Assembly (NCBI RefSeq): GCF_004336745.1
Contig: NZ_SJXD01000027.1
Location: forward strand, 62,001 to 126,000
DNA: 64,000 bases
Direction: 5' to 3'
Source: Roseococcus sp. SYP-B2431
GTDB lineage: Bacteria > Pseudomonadota > Alphaproteobacteria > Acetobacterales > Acetobacteraceae
Shown here: positions 51,379-59,754 of the stretch, piece after piece
Position numbering within the stretch: position 1 is the stretch's first letter
Layout of the letters: the number at the start of each line of letters is the position of its first letter
The notes under the pieces: model-generated
Seen by the model: the letters and a program-made list of their open reading frames with translations, nothing else
Told to the model about the DNA's origin: nothing
The model's database searches: none
Position numbers and translations under genes: made by a program

Positions 51379-52725
51379 ATGACGTCGAACAAGAGGCCGG
51401 GGCGACCCGAGCGCTCGCTGCAGGAGCTTTACCGCGACGACCCCGAGCGGGCCGACGCGCTGGCCTGGGGCCGGCGGGGCGCGCTCAAGGGCACGGCGCT
51501 CACCAGCATGGGCGCCGCCCTCGGCGCCGCGATCCCCTTCTCCGGCCGCATGCCGGCCGGCACCCTGCCCGAGCTTCTCGCCCGTCCCGCGGCGGCCCAG
51601 GGCGCAGGACAGCCGGCCGCCGGGCCGCAGGTCTTCCGGATGGAGGGCAAGAACGAACTCATCCTGCTCGGCGACCGGCCCCTCGTCGCCGAGACGCCGG
51701 AGCACCGGCTGGACGAGCCGGTGACGAGCTTCCGCAACTTCTTCATCCGCAACAACGGCCAGATGCCCGAGCCCGTCGCGGAGCCGGACGCCTGGGAACT
51801 GACCATCGACGGCGAGGTGAACACCCCGCTGAAGCTCCGGCTCGGCGATCTACGCGCGCGCTTCGCCAATGTCACGATGCAGCTGCAGATGGAGTGCGGC
51901 GGCAATGGCCGCGCCTCCTACGCGCCGCAGACGCGCGGCAACCAATGGGGCAACGGCGCCATCTCCAACGCCGAATGGACCGGCGTGCGCCTGCGCGACC
52001 TGCTGAACGCCGCCGGCCTCAAGCCCGGCGCCGCCTACACCGGCCATTTCGGGGCGGACCCGCATCTCTCTGGCGCGACCGACCGGCAGGCCATCAACCG
52101 CGGCATGCGCATCGCCAAGGCCATGGACGAGGACACCATGCTCGCCTTCCGCATGAACGGCGAGCCGATCCCGCATATCCATGGCGCGCCGCTGCGGCTC
52201 ATCACGCCGGGCTGGCCCGGCAGCTTCAGCCAGAAGTGGCTCACCCGCATCTGGATCCGCGACAAGGTGCATGACGGCGCGGGAATGGGCGGCACCAGCT
52301 ACCGCGTGCCGGTCCGGCCGATCGTCCCCGGCAGCAACGACAACGGCGCCAGCTTCGCCGAGATCGAGAGCATGCCGGTGCGCGCCATCCTCTCCTCCCA
52401 CGCGCATGGCGCGCGGCTGCCGGCGGGGACGCGCAGCCTGGACCTGCGCGGCGCCGCCTGGGCCGGCGACCTGACGGCGAAGGCCGTGCATGCCAGCGTC
52501 GATTTCGGCGCGACCTGGGTGGAGATGCAGGTCTCGGCGCCGGCCAACCGCCATGCCTGGCAGCGCTGGCAGGGCCGCGTGACCCTCCCCTCGGACGGCT
52601 ATTTCGAGGTCTGGTACCGCGCCACCGACAGCGAGGGGCGCATGCAGCCGCACGCCGCCGCCAACTGGAACCCCCAGGGCTATTCGGCGAACCCGATCAG
52701 CCGCGTCGCGATCCTGGTGGGCTGA
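51379..52725 (+). CDS. Periplasmic sulfite dehydrogenase, molybdopterin subunit (SorA/SoxC-like)
   Basis: The 449 aa protein starts with a twin-arginine export signal (GRRGALKGTALTSMGAAL), so it is folded with its molybdenum cofactor before export. The sulfite-oxidase domain carries the Mo-ligand Cys in MQLQMECGGNGRASY, and a C-terminal dimerisation domain ends with RVAILVG. It oxidises sulfite to sulfate and passes electrons to the cytochrome encoded next, which overlaps it by one base (TGATG). The GGGAGG site 5 bases before ATG 51379 fixes the start. SorA versus SoxC is not separated by eye; no other sox genes are present. Confidence 0.88.
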   Translation: MTSNKRPGRPERSLQELYRDDPERADALAWGRRGALKGTALTSMGAALGAAIPFSGRMPAGTLPELLARPAAAQGAGQPAAGPQVFRMEGKNELILLGDRPLVAETPEHRLDEPVTSFRNFFIRNNGQMPEPVAEPDAWELTIDGEVNTPLKLRLGDLRARFANVTMQLQMECGGNGRASYAPQTRGNQWGNGAISNAEWTGVRLRDLLNAAGLKPGAAYTGHFGADPHLSGATDRQAINRGMRIAKAMDEDTMLAFRMNGEPIPHIHGAPLRLITPGWPGSFSQKWLTRIWIRDKVHDGAGMGGTSYRVPVRPIVPGSNDNGASFAEIESMPVRAILSSHAHGARLPAGTRSLDLRGAAWAGDLTAKAVHASVDFGATWVEMQVSAPANRHAWQRWQGRVTLPSDGYFEVWYRATDSEGRMQPHAAANWNPQGYSANPISRVAILVG

Positions 52726-53048
52726 TGCGGTCGATGCTGCTGGCGCTGGCCCTCACCGGCGGCGTCGCGCTGGCCCAGACGGCGCCGGAGCCGGAGGATC
52801 CCTCGATCCTCCCCGCCGGCGACGGGCAGGAGGAGACCTTCTATGCCTGCTCCGCCTGCCACAGCACCGCGATCATCCGCCGCAGCGCGTTCAGCCGCGA
52901 GCAGTGGGACGGCCTCATGGACTGGATGGTCGACAAGCAGGGCATGAACCCGCTGGAGCCGGCCGAGCGCCGGCAGATCGTGGACTATCTCGCGCAGCAT
53001 TTCGGCCCGCGCGCCGCGCCGCGCGGCCGCAATCCCTTCCTGAACTGA
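52725..53048 (+). CDS. Small periplasmic cytochrome c, sulfite dehydrogenase partner (SorB-like)
   Basis: The 107 aa protein has a Sec signal peptide (MRSMLLALALTGGVALA) and a single heme-c attachment motif CSACH near residue 42. A Met that may be the axial ligand follows in the region DWMVDKQGMNP. It is translationally coupled to the molybdopterin subunit, and such cytochromes accept its electrons and pass them to the respiratory chain. It lacks larger domains and is clearly monoheme. Confidence 0.88.
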   Translation: MRSMLLALALTGGVALAQTAPEPEDPSILPAGDGQEETFYACSACHSTAIIRRSAFSREQWDGLMDWMVDKQGMNPLEPAERRQIVDYLAQHFGPRAAPRGRNPFLN

Positions 53049-53058
53049 GCCGCGCGCG

Positions 53059-53685
53059 ATGATCACCATCGCCTGCCTGCACACCGCCCAGAGCAACGCC
53101 CCACTCTTCGATTCGGCCGCCGCCGCCCTGCCCGGCGGCGCGCTGCGCCTGACCCACAAGGTCCGCGCCGACCTGCTGCGCGAACCCACGCCCGAGGTGC
53201 TGAACGAGGCCGCCGTGCTCCTGCGGGATCTCGCCCGGCACGCCGATGCCGTGCTGCTCACCTGCTCCACCATCGGCGCGGCCGCGGCGCAGGCGCAGGA
53301 CTCGCCCAGGCCCGTCCTCCGGGCCGACGGGGCGCTGGCCGAGGCCGCGACCCGCGCCGGCGGCACCGTGCACGTCCTCTATGCCGCGCCGACCACGCGG
53401 GAGCCGACCCGGCGGCTTTTCGAGGCGGCGGCCAAGGCGCATGACGCGCGGCTGGTCATGCACATGGTCCACGGCGCCTGGGGGCTGTTCCAGGCGGGCG
53501 AGACCCGCGCCTATCTGGGCCGCATCGCCGCCGCGGCCGAGGGGCTGGAGGGGCGCGTGGTGCTGGCCCAGGCTTCCATGGCGCCGGCCGCGGCCCTCAT
53601 GCCCGGCCATCCGCCGCTGACCGTCCCGGGCATCGGGGTCATGGCCGCCGCAAGAGCCGCCGTACAGGCGCGAAAAGCGGGCTAA
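53059..53685 (+). CDS. Aspartate/glutamate racemase family-like protein
   Basis: The 208 aa protein resembles the Asp/Glu racemase superfamily. The first active-site Cys is in VLLTCSTIGAAAAQAQ near residue 74. Where a second Cys is expected, RVVLAQASMAPAAAL has Ala-Ser, so a two-Cys racemase mechanism seems impaired. Related one-Cys relatives are decarboxylases or isomerases. It begins 10 bp after the cytochrome gene and could be cotranscribed with the sulfite dehydrogenase pair; a functional link is not obvious. Confidence 0.7.
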   Translation: MITIACLHTAQSNAPLFDSAAAALPGGALRLTHKVRADLLREPTPEVLNEAAVLLRDLARHADAVLLTCSTIGAAAAQAQDSPRPVLRADGALAEAATRAGGTVHVLYAAPTTREPTRRLFEAAAKAHDARLVMHMVHGAWGLFQAGETRAYLGRIAAAAEGLEGRVVLAQASMAPAAALMPGHPPLTVPGIGVMAAARAAVQARKAG

Positions 53686-53717
53686 GCTCCGGCTTCCGAA
53701 TCGCAGGAGACCCTGCC

Positions 53718-54344
53718 TTGGCCATTATCATCGCCGTAGCGCAGCAGAAGGGCGGCGCGGGAAAATCCACCCTGGCCGCCAATCTCGCCGTCGCCCTGGG
53801 AGCAGGCGGCAAGAAGGTCGTGCTGCTCGACACCGACCCGCAGCAGAGCCTGGCCCGCTGGCACGGCTTGCGCGCCGAGGGGGCGGCGCCGCTGACCTTC
53901 GAATCCCCTTCCGGCTGGCGGCTCGCCGGCGCGATCGACCGGCACCGCAAGACGGCCGACTACGTGGTGCTCGACACGCCGCCCCATGCCGACACGGACG
54001 CCCGCATCGCCGTCCGCGCGGCCGACCTCGTGCTGATCCCGCTGCAGCCCTCGCTGCCCGACCTCTGGGCGGCCGAGGCCACCATCAGGCTCGCCGAGGA
54101 AGAGAAGCGGCCCTACCGCATCGTGCTGAACCGCATGCCGCCCACCGGCCGACTGCGCGACGTGGTGACGGCGGAGCTCGCCCGCCGCAAGGCGCCGGTG
54201 ATGAAGGAGACGCTGGGCAACCGTTCTGCCTTTGCGACCGCCTTCGCCCTGGGCCTGGGCGTCACCGAGAGCAGCCCGCGCAGCGCCGCGGCGGCGGAGG
54301 TGAAGGCGCTCGCCTCTTCCCTCCAGAGGGTGAAGGCCCAATAA
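53718..54344 (+). CDS. ParA family ATPase (orphan)
   Basis: The 208 aa ATPase has the deviant Walker A motif AQQKGGAGKSTLAANLAVAL with the signature Lys. It also has switch I/II-like segments (LLDTDPQQSLARWH, YVVLDTPPHADTDA) and LIPLQPSLPDLWAAEATI. ParA-type proteins position DNA or protein clusters by ATP-dependent surface gradients. No ParB or partner gene adjoins, so the cargo is unknown. The start is TTG 53718 with AGGAGA upstream. The size matches short, chromosomally encoded ParA-like proteins. Confidence 0.88.
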   Translation: MAIIIAVAQQKGGAGKSTLAANLAVALGAGGKKVVLLDTDPQQSLARWHGLRAEGAAPLTFESPSGWRLAGAIDRHRKTADYVVLDTPPHADTDARIAVRAADLVLIPLQPSLPDLWAAEATIRLAEEEKRPYRIVLNRMPPTGRLRDVVTAELARRKAPVMKETLGNRSAFATAFALGLGVTESSPRSAAAAEVKALASSLQRVKAQ

Positions 54345-54380
54345 CTTCCGCATGAAGTCTCCCCTCCGCAGGCGCGTCGC

Positions 54381-54812
54381 GTGACGGACGCGCCCAAGCT
54401 CACCATCCGCGACGACGACTATCCCGAACTGGAGGCCGTGGCGGCCATCCAGCGCGGCCTGCACAGCTACAACCAGGAGCGCGGCGGCCCCTATGACCGC
54501 GAGCCGGTGACCGTGCTGGCGCGTGACGAGGAGGAGGTCGTGAAGGGCGGGCTGCTGGGGCTGACCTACTGGAACTGGCTGTTCATCGACTGGCTCTGGC
54601 TCGCACCCGGCGTGCGCGGCAAGGGGCTGGGCGGCGAGCTGCTGGCCCGCGCGGAGGCCATCGCGCGGGGCCGCGGCTGCACCGACGCCTATACCGACAC
54701 CTTCAGCTTCCACGCGCCGAACTTCTGGCAGCGGCACGGCTGGATCGAGGCCGGGCGGCTGGACGGAATGCCGCCGGGGCACTCGCGGATCTGGTACCGG
54801 AAGAAGCTGTAG
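54381..54812 (+). CDS. GNAT family N-acetyltransferase
   Basis: The 143 aa protein has the GNAT acetyl-CoA-binding core: LFIDWLWLAPGVRGKGLGGELLARAEAIARGRGC with the R/QxxGxG/A loop (VRGKGLG), then DTFSFHAPNFWQRHGW. It transfers an acetyl group to an unknown amine. Translation begins at GTG 54381. It follows the ParA gene by 36 bp, so cotranscription is possible. No antibiotic-specific motif is recognised. Confidence 0.88.
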   Translation: MTDAPKLTIRDDDYPELEAVAAIQRGLHSYNQERGGPYDREPVTVLARDEEEVVKGGLLGLTYWNWLFIDWLWLAPGVRGKGLGGELLARAEAIARGRGCTDAYTDTFSFHAPNFWQRHGWIEAGRLDGMPPGHSRIWYRKKL

Positions 54813-54819
54813 CGTCGCC

Positions 54820-54923
54820 TGGAGCGTGATGACCGAAGGCGCAAAGGCGCCGGAGGTCTGAATCACGCGCTCGAACAATGAGCTGGACCATGATGCCTGA
54901 GCGAATGCGAACGCATCATGGTC
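54820..54923. repeat. Double palindromic intergenic element
   Basis: An outer imperfect hairpin (GCGTGAT near 54825 with ATCACGC near 54861-54867, enclosing GGCGC/GCGCC) is followed by a second hairpin. The second has perfect 11-base arms GACCATGATGC (54886-54896) and GCATCATGGTC (54913-54923). No open frame is supported. The layout resembles dispersed intergenic repeats of alphaproteobacteria; it may also end the GNAT transcript. Confidence 0.5.
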
Positions 54924-54997
54924 TAGCGGCCGGGGCGTGACACATCGGGCCCGGACTCCCTAGTCTTCGCGGCGGACCATCGTCCGAAGGAACGTTC

Positions 54998-55336
54998 ATG
55001 GCGCTCAAGCGCATGGTGCTCGAAATCGGCATGGGCACCGATATCCGCGGCACGGATTACACCAAGGCCGCCGTTCGCGCGCTGCGCGACGCGCTCTGGC
55101 ACAACTCCCTGACCATCGGCGCCGCCGTCGGCCAGCCGGTCGATGCGATGCAGGTCGAGGTGCTGATCGGAGTGCCGAAGCCCGAGCTCGTCGACAAGGC
55201 CGCGGTCCTGGCCATCCTGCCGCATGGCACGGGCACGGTGACCGTCGTCGAAGGCGGGCTGGAGATCTCCAATGACGAAGGCACGGGCACGACCGTGATG
55301 GCCAATTGCTGCGCCATCGTCCGGCTCGACGTCTGA
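54998..55336 (+). CDS. Lin0512 family protein, copy 1
   Basis: The 112 aa protein belongs to the Lin0512 family of unknown function. Visible family features are MALKRMVLEIGMGTDIRGTDYTKAAVRALRDAL, MQVEVLIGVPKPE and LPHGTGTVTVVEGGLEI. It has no signal peptide or membrane helix. It is clearly paralogous to the next gene, which starts 13 bp later, and an FMN-dependent hydroxyacid oxidase follows, so the three probably form one transcript. A heteromer of the two copies is plausible but unproven. Confidence 0.85.
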   Translation: MALKRMVLEIGMGTDIRGTDYTKAAVRALRDALWHNSLTIGAAVGQPVDAMQVEVLIGVPKPELVDKAAVLAILPHGTGTVTVVEGGLEISNDEGTGTTVMANCCAIVRLDV

Positions 55337-55349
55337 GGGAGGCGCGCAG

Positions 55350-55694
55350 GTGGCCTTGAAACGAATCATCCTGGAAATGGGCAGCGGCAACGACCTGCAT
55401 GGTGGCGACTACACCAAGGCGGCGCTGCGGGCGGTGCAGGACGCACTGCACCATTCCTCCCTCTCCTTCATCCGCACCCTCGGCCTGGACATCAGGACCA
55501 TGCAGGTGGAGGTGACGATCGGCGTGCAGCGGCCCGAGAGGGTCGATATCGAGGCCGTCCGGACGTCGCTGCCCTATGGCGTCGTGACGGCGCGGGCCGT
55601 GAAGGGCGGCCTGGACGTGCCGCAGGAAGAGGGCCACGACCTGGCCGTGATCGCCTCCGCGGCCATCGCGGTGCGCTTCGACCTTCCGGGCTAG
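55350..55694 (+). CDS. Lin0512 family protein, copy 2
   Basis: The 114 aa paralogue of the preceding gene shares MALKRIILEMGSGNDLHGGDYTKAALRAVQDAL and MQVEVTIGVQRPE. It differs at the second half, where AVKGGLDVPQEEGHDLAVIA replaces VVEGGLEISNDEGTGTTVMA, so the two have specialised. Start GTG 55350 follows GAGGGAGG. The oxidase gene begins 7 bp after its stop. Function unknown; cytoplasmic. Confidence 0.85.
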   Translation: MALKRIILEMGSGNDLHGGDYTKAALRAVQDALHHSSLSFIRTLGLDIRTMQVEVTIGVQRPERVDIEAVRTSLPYGVVTARAVKGGLDVPQEEGHDLAVIASAAIAVRFDLPG

Positions 55695-55701
55695 CCACGT
55701 C

Positions 55702-56877
55702 ATGAAGCTGAACGCCGTCGTGAACGCGGAGGACATGCGCGCGCTGGCCCGATCCGCGCTGCCCAGGATCGCCTTCGACTTCATCGACGGCGGCGTGGCG
55801 GACGAGGAAGGCCTCACCGAGAACCGCGCGGCCTTCCGGCGTCACAAGCTGGTTCCGCGCTATCTCGTGGATGTCAGCCGGCGCGACCAGACGGTGGAGA
55901 TCTTCGGCAGCCGCTATGCCAGCCCGATCGGCATCTCGCCGATGGGCATCGCCGGCTTTTTCCGGCCCGGCGCCGACCTCATGCTCGCCAGGGCCGCGGC
56001 CGAGGCCAACATCCCCTACATCATGTCCAGCGCCAGCTGCGATTCGATCGAGCGCGCCATGGCGGTGGCGCCGGACACGACCTGGTTCCAGATCTACGGC
56101 ACCAGGGACCCCGCGATCGTCGAGGATCTCGTGCGGCGCGCGACGGCGCTCAGGGTCAAGGTGCTCGTGCTGACCATCGACACGCCGATCATCGGCGGGC
56201 GCGAGCGCAACATCCGCAACGGCTTCACGCGGCCGATGAAGCTGACGCCCGGCATCGTCCTGCAGGGGCTGCTGCGCCCGCGCTGGACGCTGGGCTTCCT
56301 GAAGAGCGGCGGCGTGCCGGTGATGGAGAACTGGAAGCCGTACAGCGCGCGGAAGGACGCCAACTCGGTCGCCGACCTCTACGGCGCGCAGACGCCCGCG
56401 CCGGGGCAGACCTGGGAGGTCCTGCATCTCGTCCGCCGTCTCTGGAACGGCCCCCTGCTCGTGAAGGGGGTCCTCCACCCCGAGGACGCGCTGCTCTGCG
56501 CCGAGGCCGGAGCCGATGGCCTCATCGTCTCCAACCATGGCGGGCGGCAGCTGGACAAGGCGCCGGCGCCCCTCGACGTGCTGCGGGACATCAGGGCCCG
56601 TGTGGGCGACCGGCTGGAGCTCATCGTCGATGGCGGCGTCCGCCGCGGCAGCGACGTCGTCGTGGCCCTGAGCCTTGGCGCGCGGATGTGCACCTTCGGC
56701 CGGCCCGCGATGTTCTCCGTCGCCGGGGCGGGCCAGGCCGGCGCCGCGAAGCTGCTGAAGCTCATGCGCAGCGAGATCGACATGACGCTCGCCCAGATCG
56801 GATGCACGTCACTGGACGATCTGGGCGCGCATCGGCTGGCTTCGGCAGCGCGCGACGGGCAACCGGATCTGCCGTAA
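55702..56877 (+). CDS. FMN-dependent alpha-hydroxy-acid oxidizing protein
   Basis: The 391 aa TIM-barrel flavoenzyme belongs to the glycolate oxidase/lactate dehydrogenase/mandelate dehydrogenase family. The N-terminus has RIAFDFIDGGVADEEGLTENR. PIGISPMGIAGFFRPGADLM, WFQIYGTRDPAIVEDLV and LIVSNHGGRQLDKAPAPLDVL follow, the last with the active-site His; the FMN-phosphate region is VDGGVRRGSDVVVALSLGA. It oxidises a 2-hydroxy acid to a keto acid. It ends the operon with the two Lin0512 genes, suggesting that they act on the same substrate. Confidence 0.9.
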   Translation: MKLNAVVNAEDMRALARSALPRIAFDFIDGGVADEEGLTENRAAFRRHKLVPRYLVDVSRRDQTVEIFGSRYASPIGISPMGIAGFFRPGADLMLARAAAEANIPYIMSSASCDSIERAMAVAPDTTWFQIYGTRDPAIVEDLVRRATALRVKVLVLTIDTPIIGGRERNIRNGFTRPMKLTPGIVLQGLLRPRWTLGFLKSGGVPVMENWKPYSARKDANSVADLYGAQTPAPGQTWEVLHLVRRLWNGPLLVKGVLHPEDALLCAEAGADGLIVSNHGGRQLDKAPAPLDVLRDIRARVGDRLELIVDGGVRRGSDVVVALSLGARMCTFGRPAMFSVAGAGQAGAAKLLKLMRSEIDMTLAQIGCTSLDDLGAHRLASAARDGQPDLP

Positions 56878-56915
56878 GGCCCCGCGCGCCGCCCTTTGGG
56901 AAGCGCCGCTCCGCA

Positions 56916-57278
56916 TCAGCCTTGCCCCGGCGCCCGCTCCCGAGGCGGCATGTGGACGGCGAGCCAGAGCGTGTCCTTCCCGGGCTCCGTCCAGGCGACA
57001 CGATGCCGGCAGCCCGCCGGGAGGATGGCATAGTCCCCCGCCTCCAGCCGCCGCTCGCCGCCATCCGCGAAGGCCAGCACCGCGGCGCCCGAGACCAGCA
57101 GCACGAACTCGTCCCAGCCCTGCTCGTACCAGAAGCCCGACGGGCTCGCGGCGCCGCGCGACAGGACCCGCTCGACCCGCGCGCCGCCGGGCGCGGTCAA
57201 TAAATCCTGGAAGCACTCGTCGCCGGCCACGGGGCGCGGGCCGCCCTCCGCGAGCCGGCCGAATCGCGGCATGTTCAT
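56916..57278 (-). CDS. Cupin domain-containing protein
   Basis: The 120 aa single-cupin protein has ARVERVLSRGAASPSGFWYEQGWDEFVLLVSG as the first cupin motif region. GDYAILPAGCRHRVAWTEPGKDTLWLAVH contains the second motif with conserved His. It would be a small beta-barrel metal protein of unknown role. The ATG at 57278 lies 9 bases after GGGAGG and is preferred to ATG 57287, which touches that site. It is divergent from the molybdenum hydroxylase gene, 98 bp apart. Confidence 0.82.
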   Translation of the reverse strand: MNMPRFGRLAEGGPRPVAGDECFQDLLTAPGGARVERVLSRGAASPSGFWYEQGWDEFVLLVSGAAVLAFADGGERRLEAGDYAILPAGCRHRVAWTEPGKDTLWLAVHMPPRERAPGQG

Positions 57279-57376
57279 GGGCTGCATCCTCCCTGCCTCC
57301 CGGCTGATTTCGCGCCGCACAACTTGCCCATTCCTTCAGGGACCAACATCTTTCCCCGGACAGCAGGATGACACGA

Positions 57377-59668
57377 ATGGACACGGAATTCGGGCGTTTC
57401 GGCAGTGGACGGGCGGTGCGGCGGGTCGAGGACCGGGCGCTTCTCGCCGGCGAGGGCCAATTCACCGGCGATTTCGCGCCCCAGGGCGAGACGCACCTGG
57501 TCTTCCTCCGCTCGCCGCACGCGCATGCTCGGATCGTCTCGATCGACACCGCGCCGGCGCTCGAGGTGCCGGGCGTGCTGGCGGTGCTCACCGGCCAGGA
57601 GCTGGCCGCCGCCGGCGTGAAGCCCATGACCGTCTCCGTCCCGTTCAAGCGCCCGGACGGCGCACCCCTCCAGGCCGAGGCGCAGACCCTGCTGGCGACC
57701 GGCGAGGTCCGCTTCGTGGGCGAGCCCGTCGCGGCCGTGGTGGCCGAGACCATGGCCGCGGCGCGCGACGGCGCCGACGCCATCTGGGTCGAATACGACG
57801 AGTTGCCCTCGGTCACCGTCATAACCCGGGCGGCCGAAGACCCCGCCCGCATCGTCGCGCAGACCCGCTACGGCGACCCCGCCGCCGCGCAGGCCGGCTT
57901 CGACCGCGCCGCGCATGTGGTCGCGGTGGAGATCGCCAACCAGCGCCTCGCCCCCGCGCCGATGGAGCCGCGCGTGGTGCTGGCCGAGCACGACGCCGCC
58001 ACCGGCCGGCTCACGGTCCGGCTGAGCAGCCAGATGCCCTCCACCGCGCGCGACCAGCTGGTGGACCTGCTGAACCTGGAGAAGGGCAGCCTGCGCGTGG
58101 TCATCGGCGATGTCGGCGGCGGCTTCGGCATGAAGACCAACCTCTACCCCGAGGATGCGGTGGTGGCCTTCGCCGCGCGCAGGCTGGGGCGTCCGGTCAA
58201 GTGGGCCGCCACCCGCATCGAGGATTTCCTGTCGGCCGTGCACGGCCGTGATGTCGAGAGCCAGGCGGAGATGGCGCTGGACGCCGACGGCAAGGTCCTG
58301 GCGCTGCGCGTGCGCGGGCTGGCCAATGTCGGCGCCTATCCGCGCAATTCCGGCATCGCCATCCAGCTGCTGATCGGGCCCTGGGTGTCCACCAGCATCT
58401 ACGACATCCAGACCATCGACTTCACCTTCACCGCGCTGATGACCAACACGGCCCCGACCGGCGCCTATCGCGGCGCCGGGCGGCCGGAGGCGATCTACAT
58501 CATCGAGCGGCTGATGGACGTGGCGGCGCGCAGGATGGGCCTCGACCCGGCCGAGCTGCGCCGGCGCAACATGATCGGCCCGGAGCAGATGCCCTACCGA
58601 AACGCCATGGGCCAGACCTATGACAGCGGCGCCTTCGCGCAGATGCTCGACCAGGGGCTGGAGCTCGCCGACTGGGGCGGCTACGAGGCCCGCGTCGCCG
58701 CCTCGGCCGCCCGGGGCAAGCTGCGCGGCCGCGGCCTCGCGACCTTCCTGGAATGGACCGGCGGCAATGCGCTGGAGGAACGCGTGACCGTCGCCGTGAA
58801 GGGCGACGGCGGCATCGAGATCTACGCCACCACCCAGCAGATGGGCCAGGGCATCGCGACCTCCTATGCCCAGCTCGCGGTCGACGTCTTCGACGTGCCG
58901 CTGGAGAAGATCACCATCGTGATGGGCGATTCCGACCGCGGCACCGGCTTCGGCAGCGCCGGCTCGCGCTCGCTCTTCACAGCGGGCTCGGCGGTCAGCG
59001 TCGCCTCGGGCAAGGCGGTGGACGAGGGCAAGGAGCGCGCCGCGGAGGCGCTGGAAGTCGCCGTGGCGGATGTCGAGTACCAGGCGGGCCGCTTCCGGGT
59101 CGTCGGCACCGACCGGGAGATCGGCCTTTTCGAGGTCGCGGCGAAGCAGCCTGAGGGGCGGATCTTCATCGATTCCACCACCAAGGTGGACGGCCCCACC
59201 TGGCCCAACGGCTGCCATGTCTGCGAGGTCGAGATCGACCGGGACACGGGCGAGATCGACGTCGTCTCCTACGTCTCGGTCAACGATGCCGGGCGGGTCG
59301 TGAATCCGATGATCGTCGAGGGCCAGATCCAGGGCGGCGCGCTGCAGGGCCTCGGCCAGGCGATCTGCGAGCAGATGGTCTACGATCCCGAGAGCGGGCA
59401 GCCGCTCAGCGCCAGCTTCCAGGACTACTGCATGCCGCGGGCCGACGTGCTGCAGGCCGGCTATGTCACCGCGCTGGACCAGACCGTGCCCTGCCGGACC
59501 AACCCGCTCGGCGTGAAGGGCGTGGGCGAGCTGGGCACCATCGGCGCCACGCCGGCGCTGGTGAATGCCGTGGCCGATGCGCTGGCGCGGGAGGGGCGGA
59601 CCGCCCAGGCGGACAGGCTCCAGATGCCGCTGACCCCGCCGAAGGTCTGGGCGCTGCTGGAGGGGTAA
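57377..59668 (+). CDS. Xanthine dehydrogenase/CO-dehydrogenase family molybdopterin-binding subunit (orphan)
   Basis: The protein (about 763 aa) is a molybdenum hydroxylase large subunit. The N-terminus has the family start VRRVEDRALLAGEGQFTGDF. Middle motifs are GDVGGGFGMKTNLYPEDAVVAFAARRLGRPVKW and GAYRGAGRPEAIYIIERLMD. The Mo-site region is TTQQMGQGIATSYAQLAVD and the catalytic Glu is in GVKGVGELGTIGATPALVNA. The AYRGAGR loop is that of form II/related enzymes, not CO-specific CoxL. The FAD and [2Fe-2S] subunits usually found beside it are absent. The start at 57377 is preceded by AGGA; ATG 57368 is three codons upstream. Confidence 0.87.
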   Translation: MDTEFGRFGSGRAVRRVEDRALLAGEGQFTGDFAPQGETHLVFLRSPHAHARIVSIDTAPALEVPGVLAVLTGQELAAAGVKPMTVSVPFKRPDGAPLQAEAQTLLATGEVRFVGEPVAAVVAETMAAARDGADAIWVEYDELPSVTVITRAAEDPARIVAQTRYGDPAAAQAGFDRAAHVVAVEIANQRLAPAPMEPRVVLAEHDAATGRLTVRLSSQMPSTARDQLVDLLNLEKGSLRVVIGDVGGGFGMKTNLYPEDAVVAFAARRLGRPVKWAATRIEDFLSAVHGRDVESQAEMALDADGKVLALRVRGLANVGAYPRNSGIAIQLLIGPWVSTSIYDIQTIDFTFTALMTNTAPTGAYRGAGRPEAIYIIERLMDVAARRMGLDPAELRRRNMIGPEQMPYRNAMGQTYDSGAFAQMLDQGLELADWGGYEARVAASAARGKLRGRGLATFLEWTGGNALEERVTVAVKGDGGIEIYATTQQMGQGIATSYAQLAVDVFDVPLEKITIVMGDSDRGTGFGSAGSRSLFTAGSAVSVASGKAVDEGKERAAEALEVAVADVEYQAGRFRVVGTDREIGLFEVAAKQPEGRIFIDSTTKVDGPTWPNGCHVCEVEIDRDTGEIDVVSYVSVNDAGRVVNPMIVEGQIQGGALQGLGQAICEQMVYDPESGQPLSASFQDYCMPRADVLQAGYVTALDQTVPCRTNPLGVKGVGELGTIGATPALVNAVADALAREGRTAQADRLQMPLTPPKVWALLEG

Positions 59669-59754
59669 GGCCGCCCCTGCCGCAGCCCCCGCATTCGTCT
59701 AAGGTCTCGCGACCGGACGAAGATGCCGGGCGCGAAAGCTGCGGAGGAACGGCG

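Noticed and set aside
54998-55694. The two Lin0512 genes as one gene split by a frameshift
   Set aside because: Each copy has its own start and ribosome site, full family length and the same N-terminal motif, so they are tandem paralogues.
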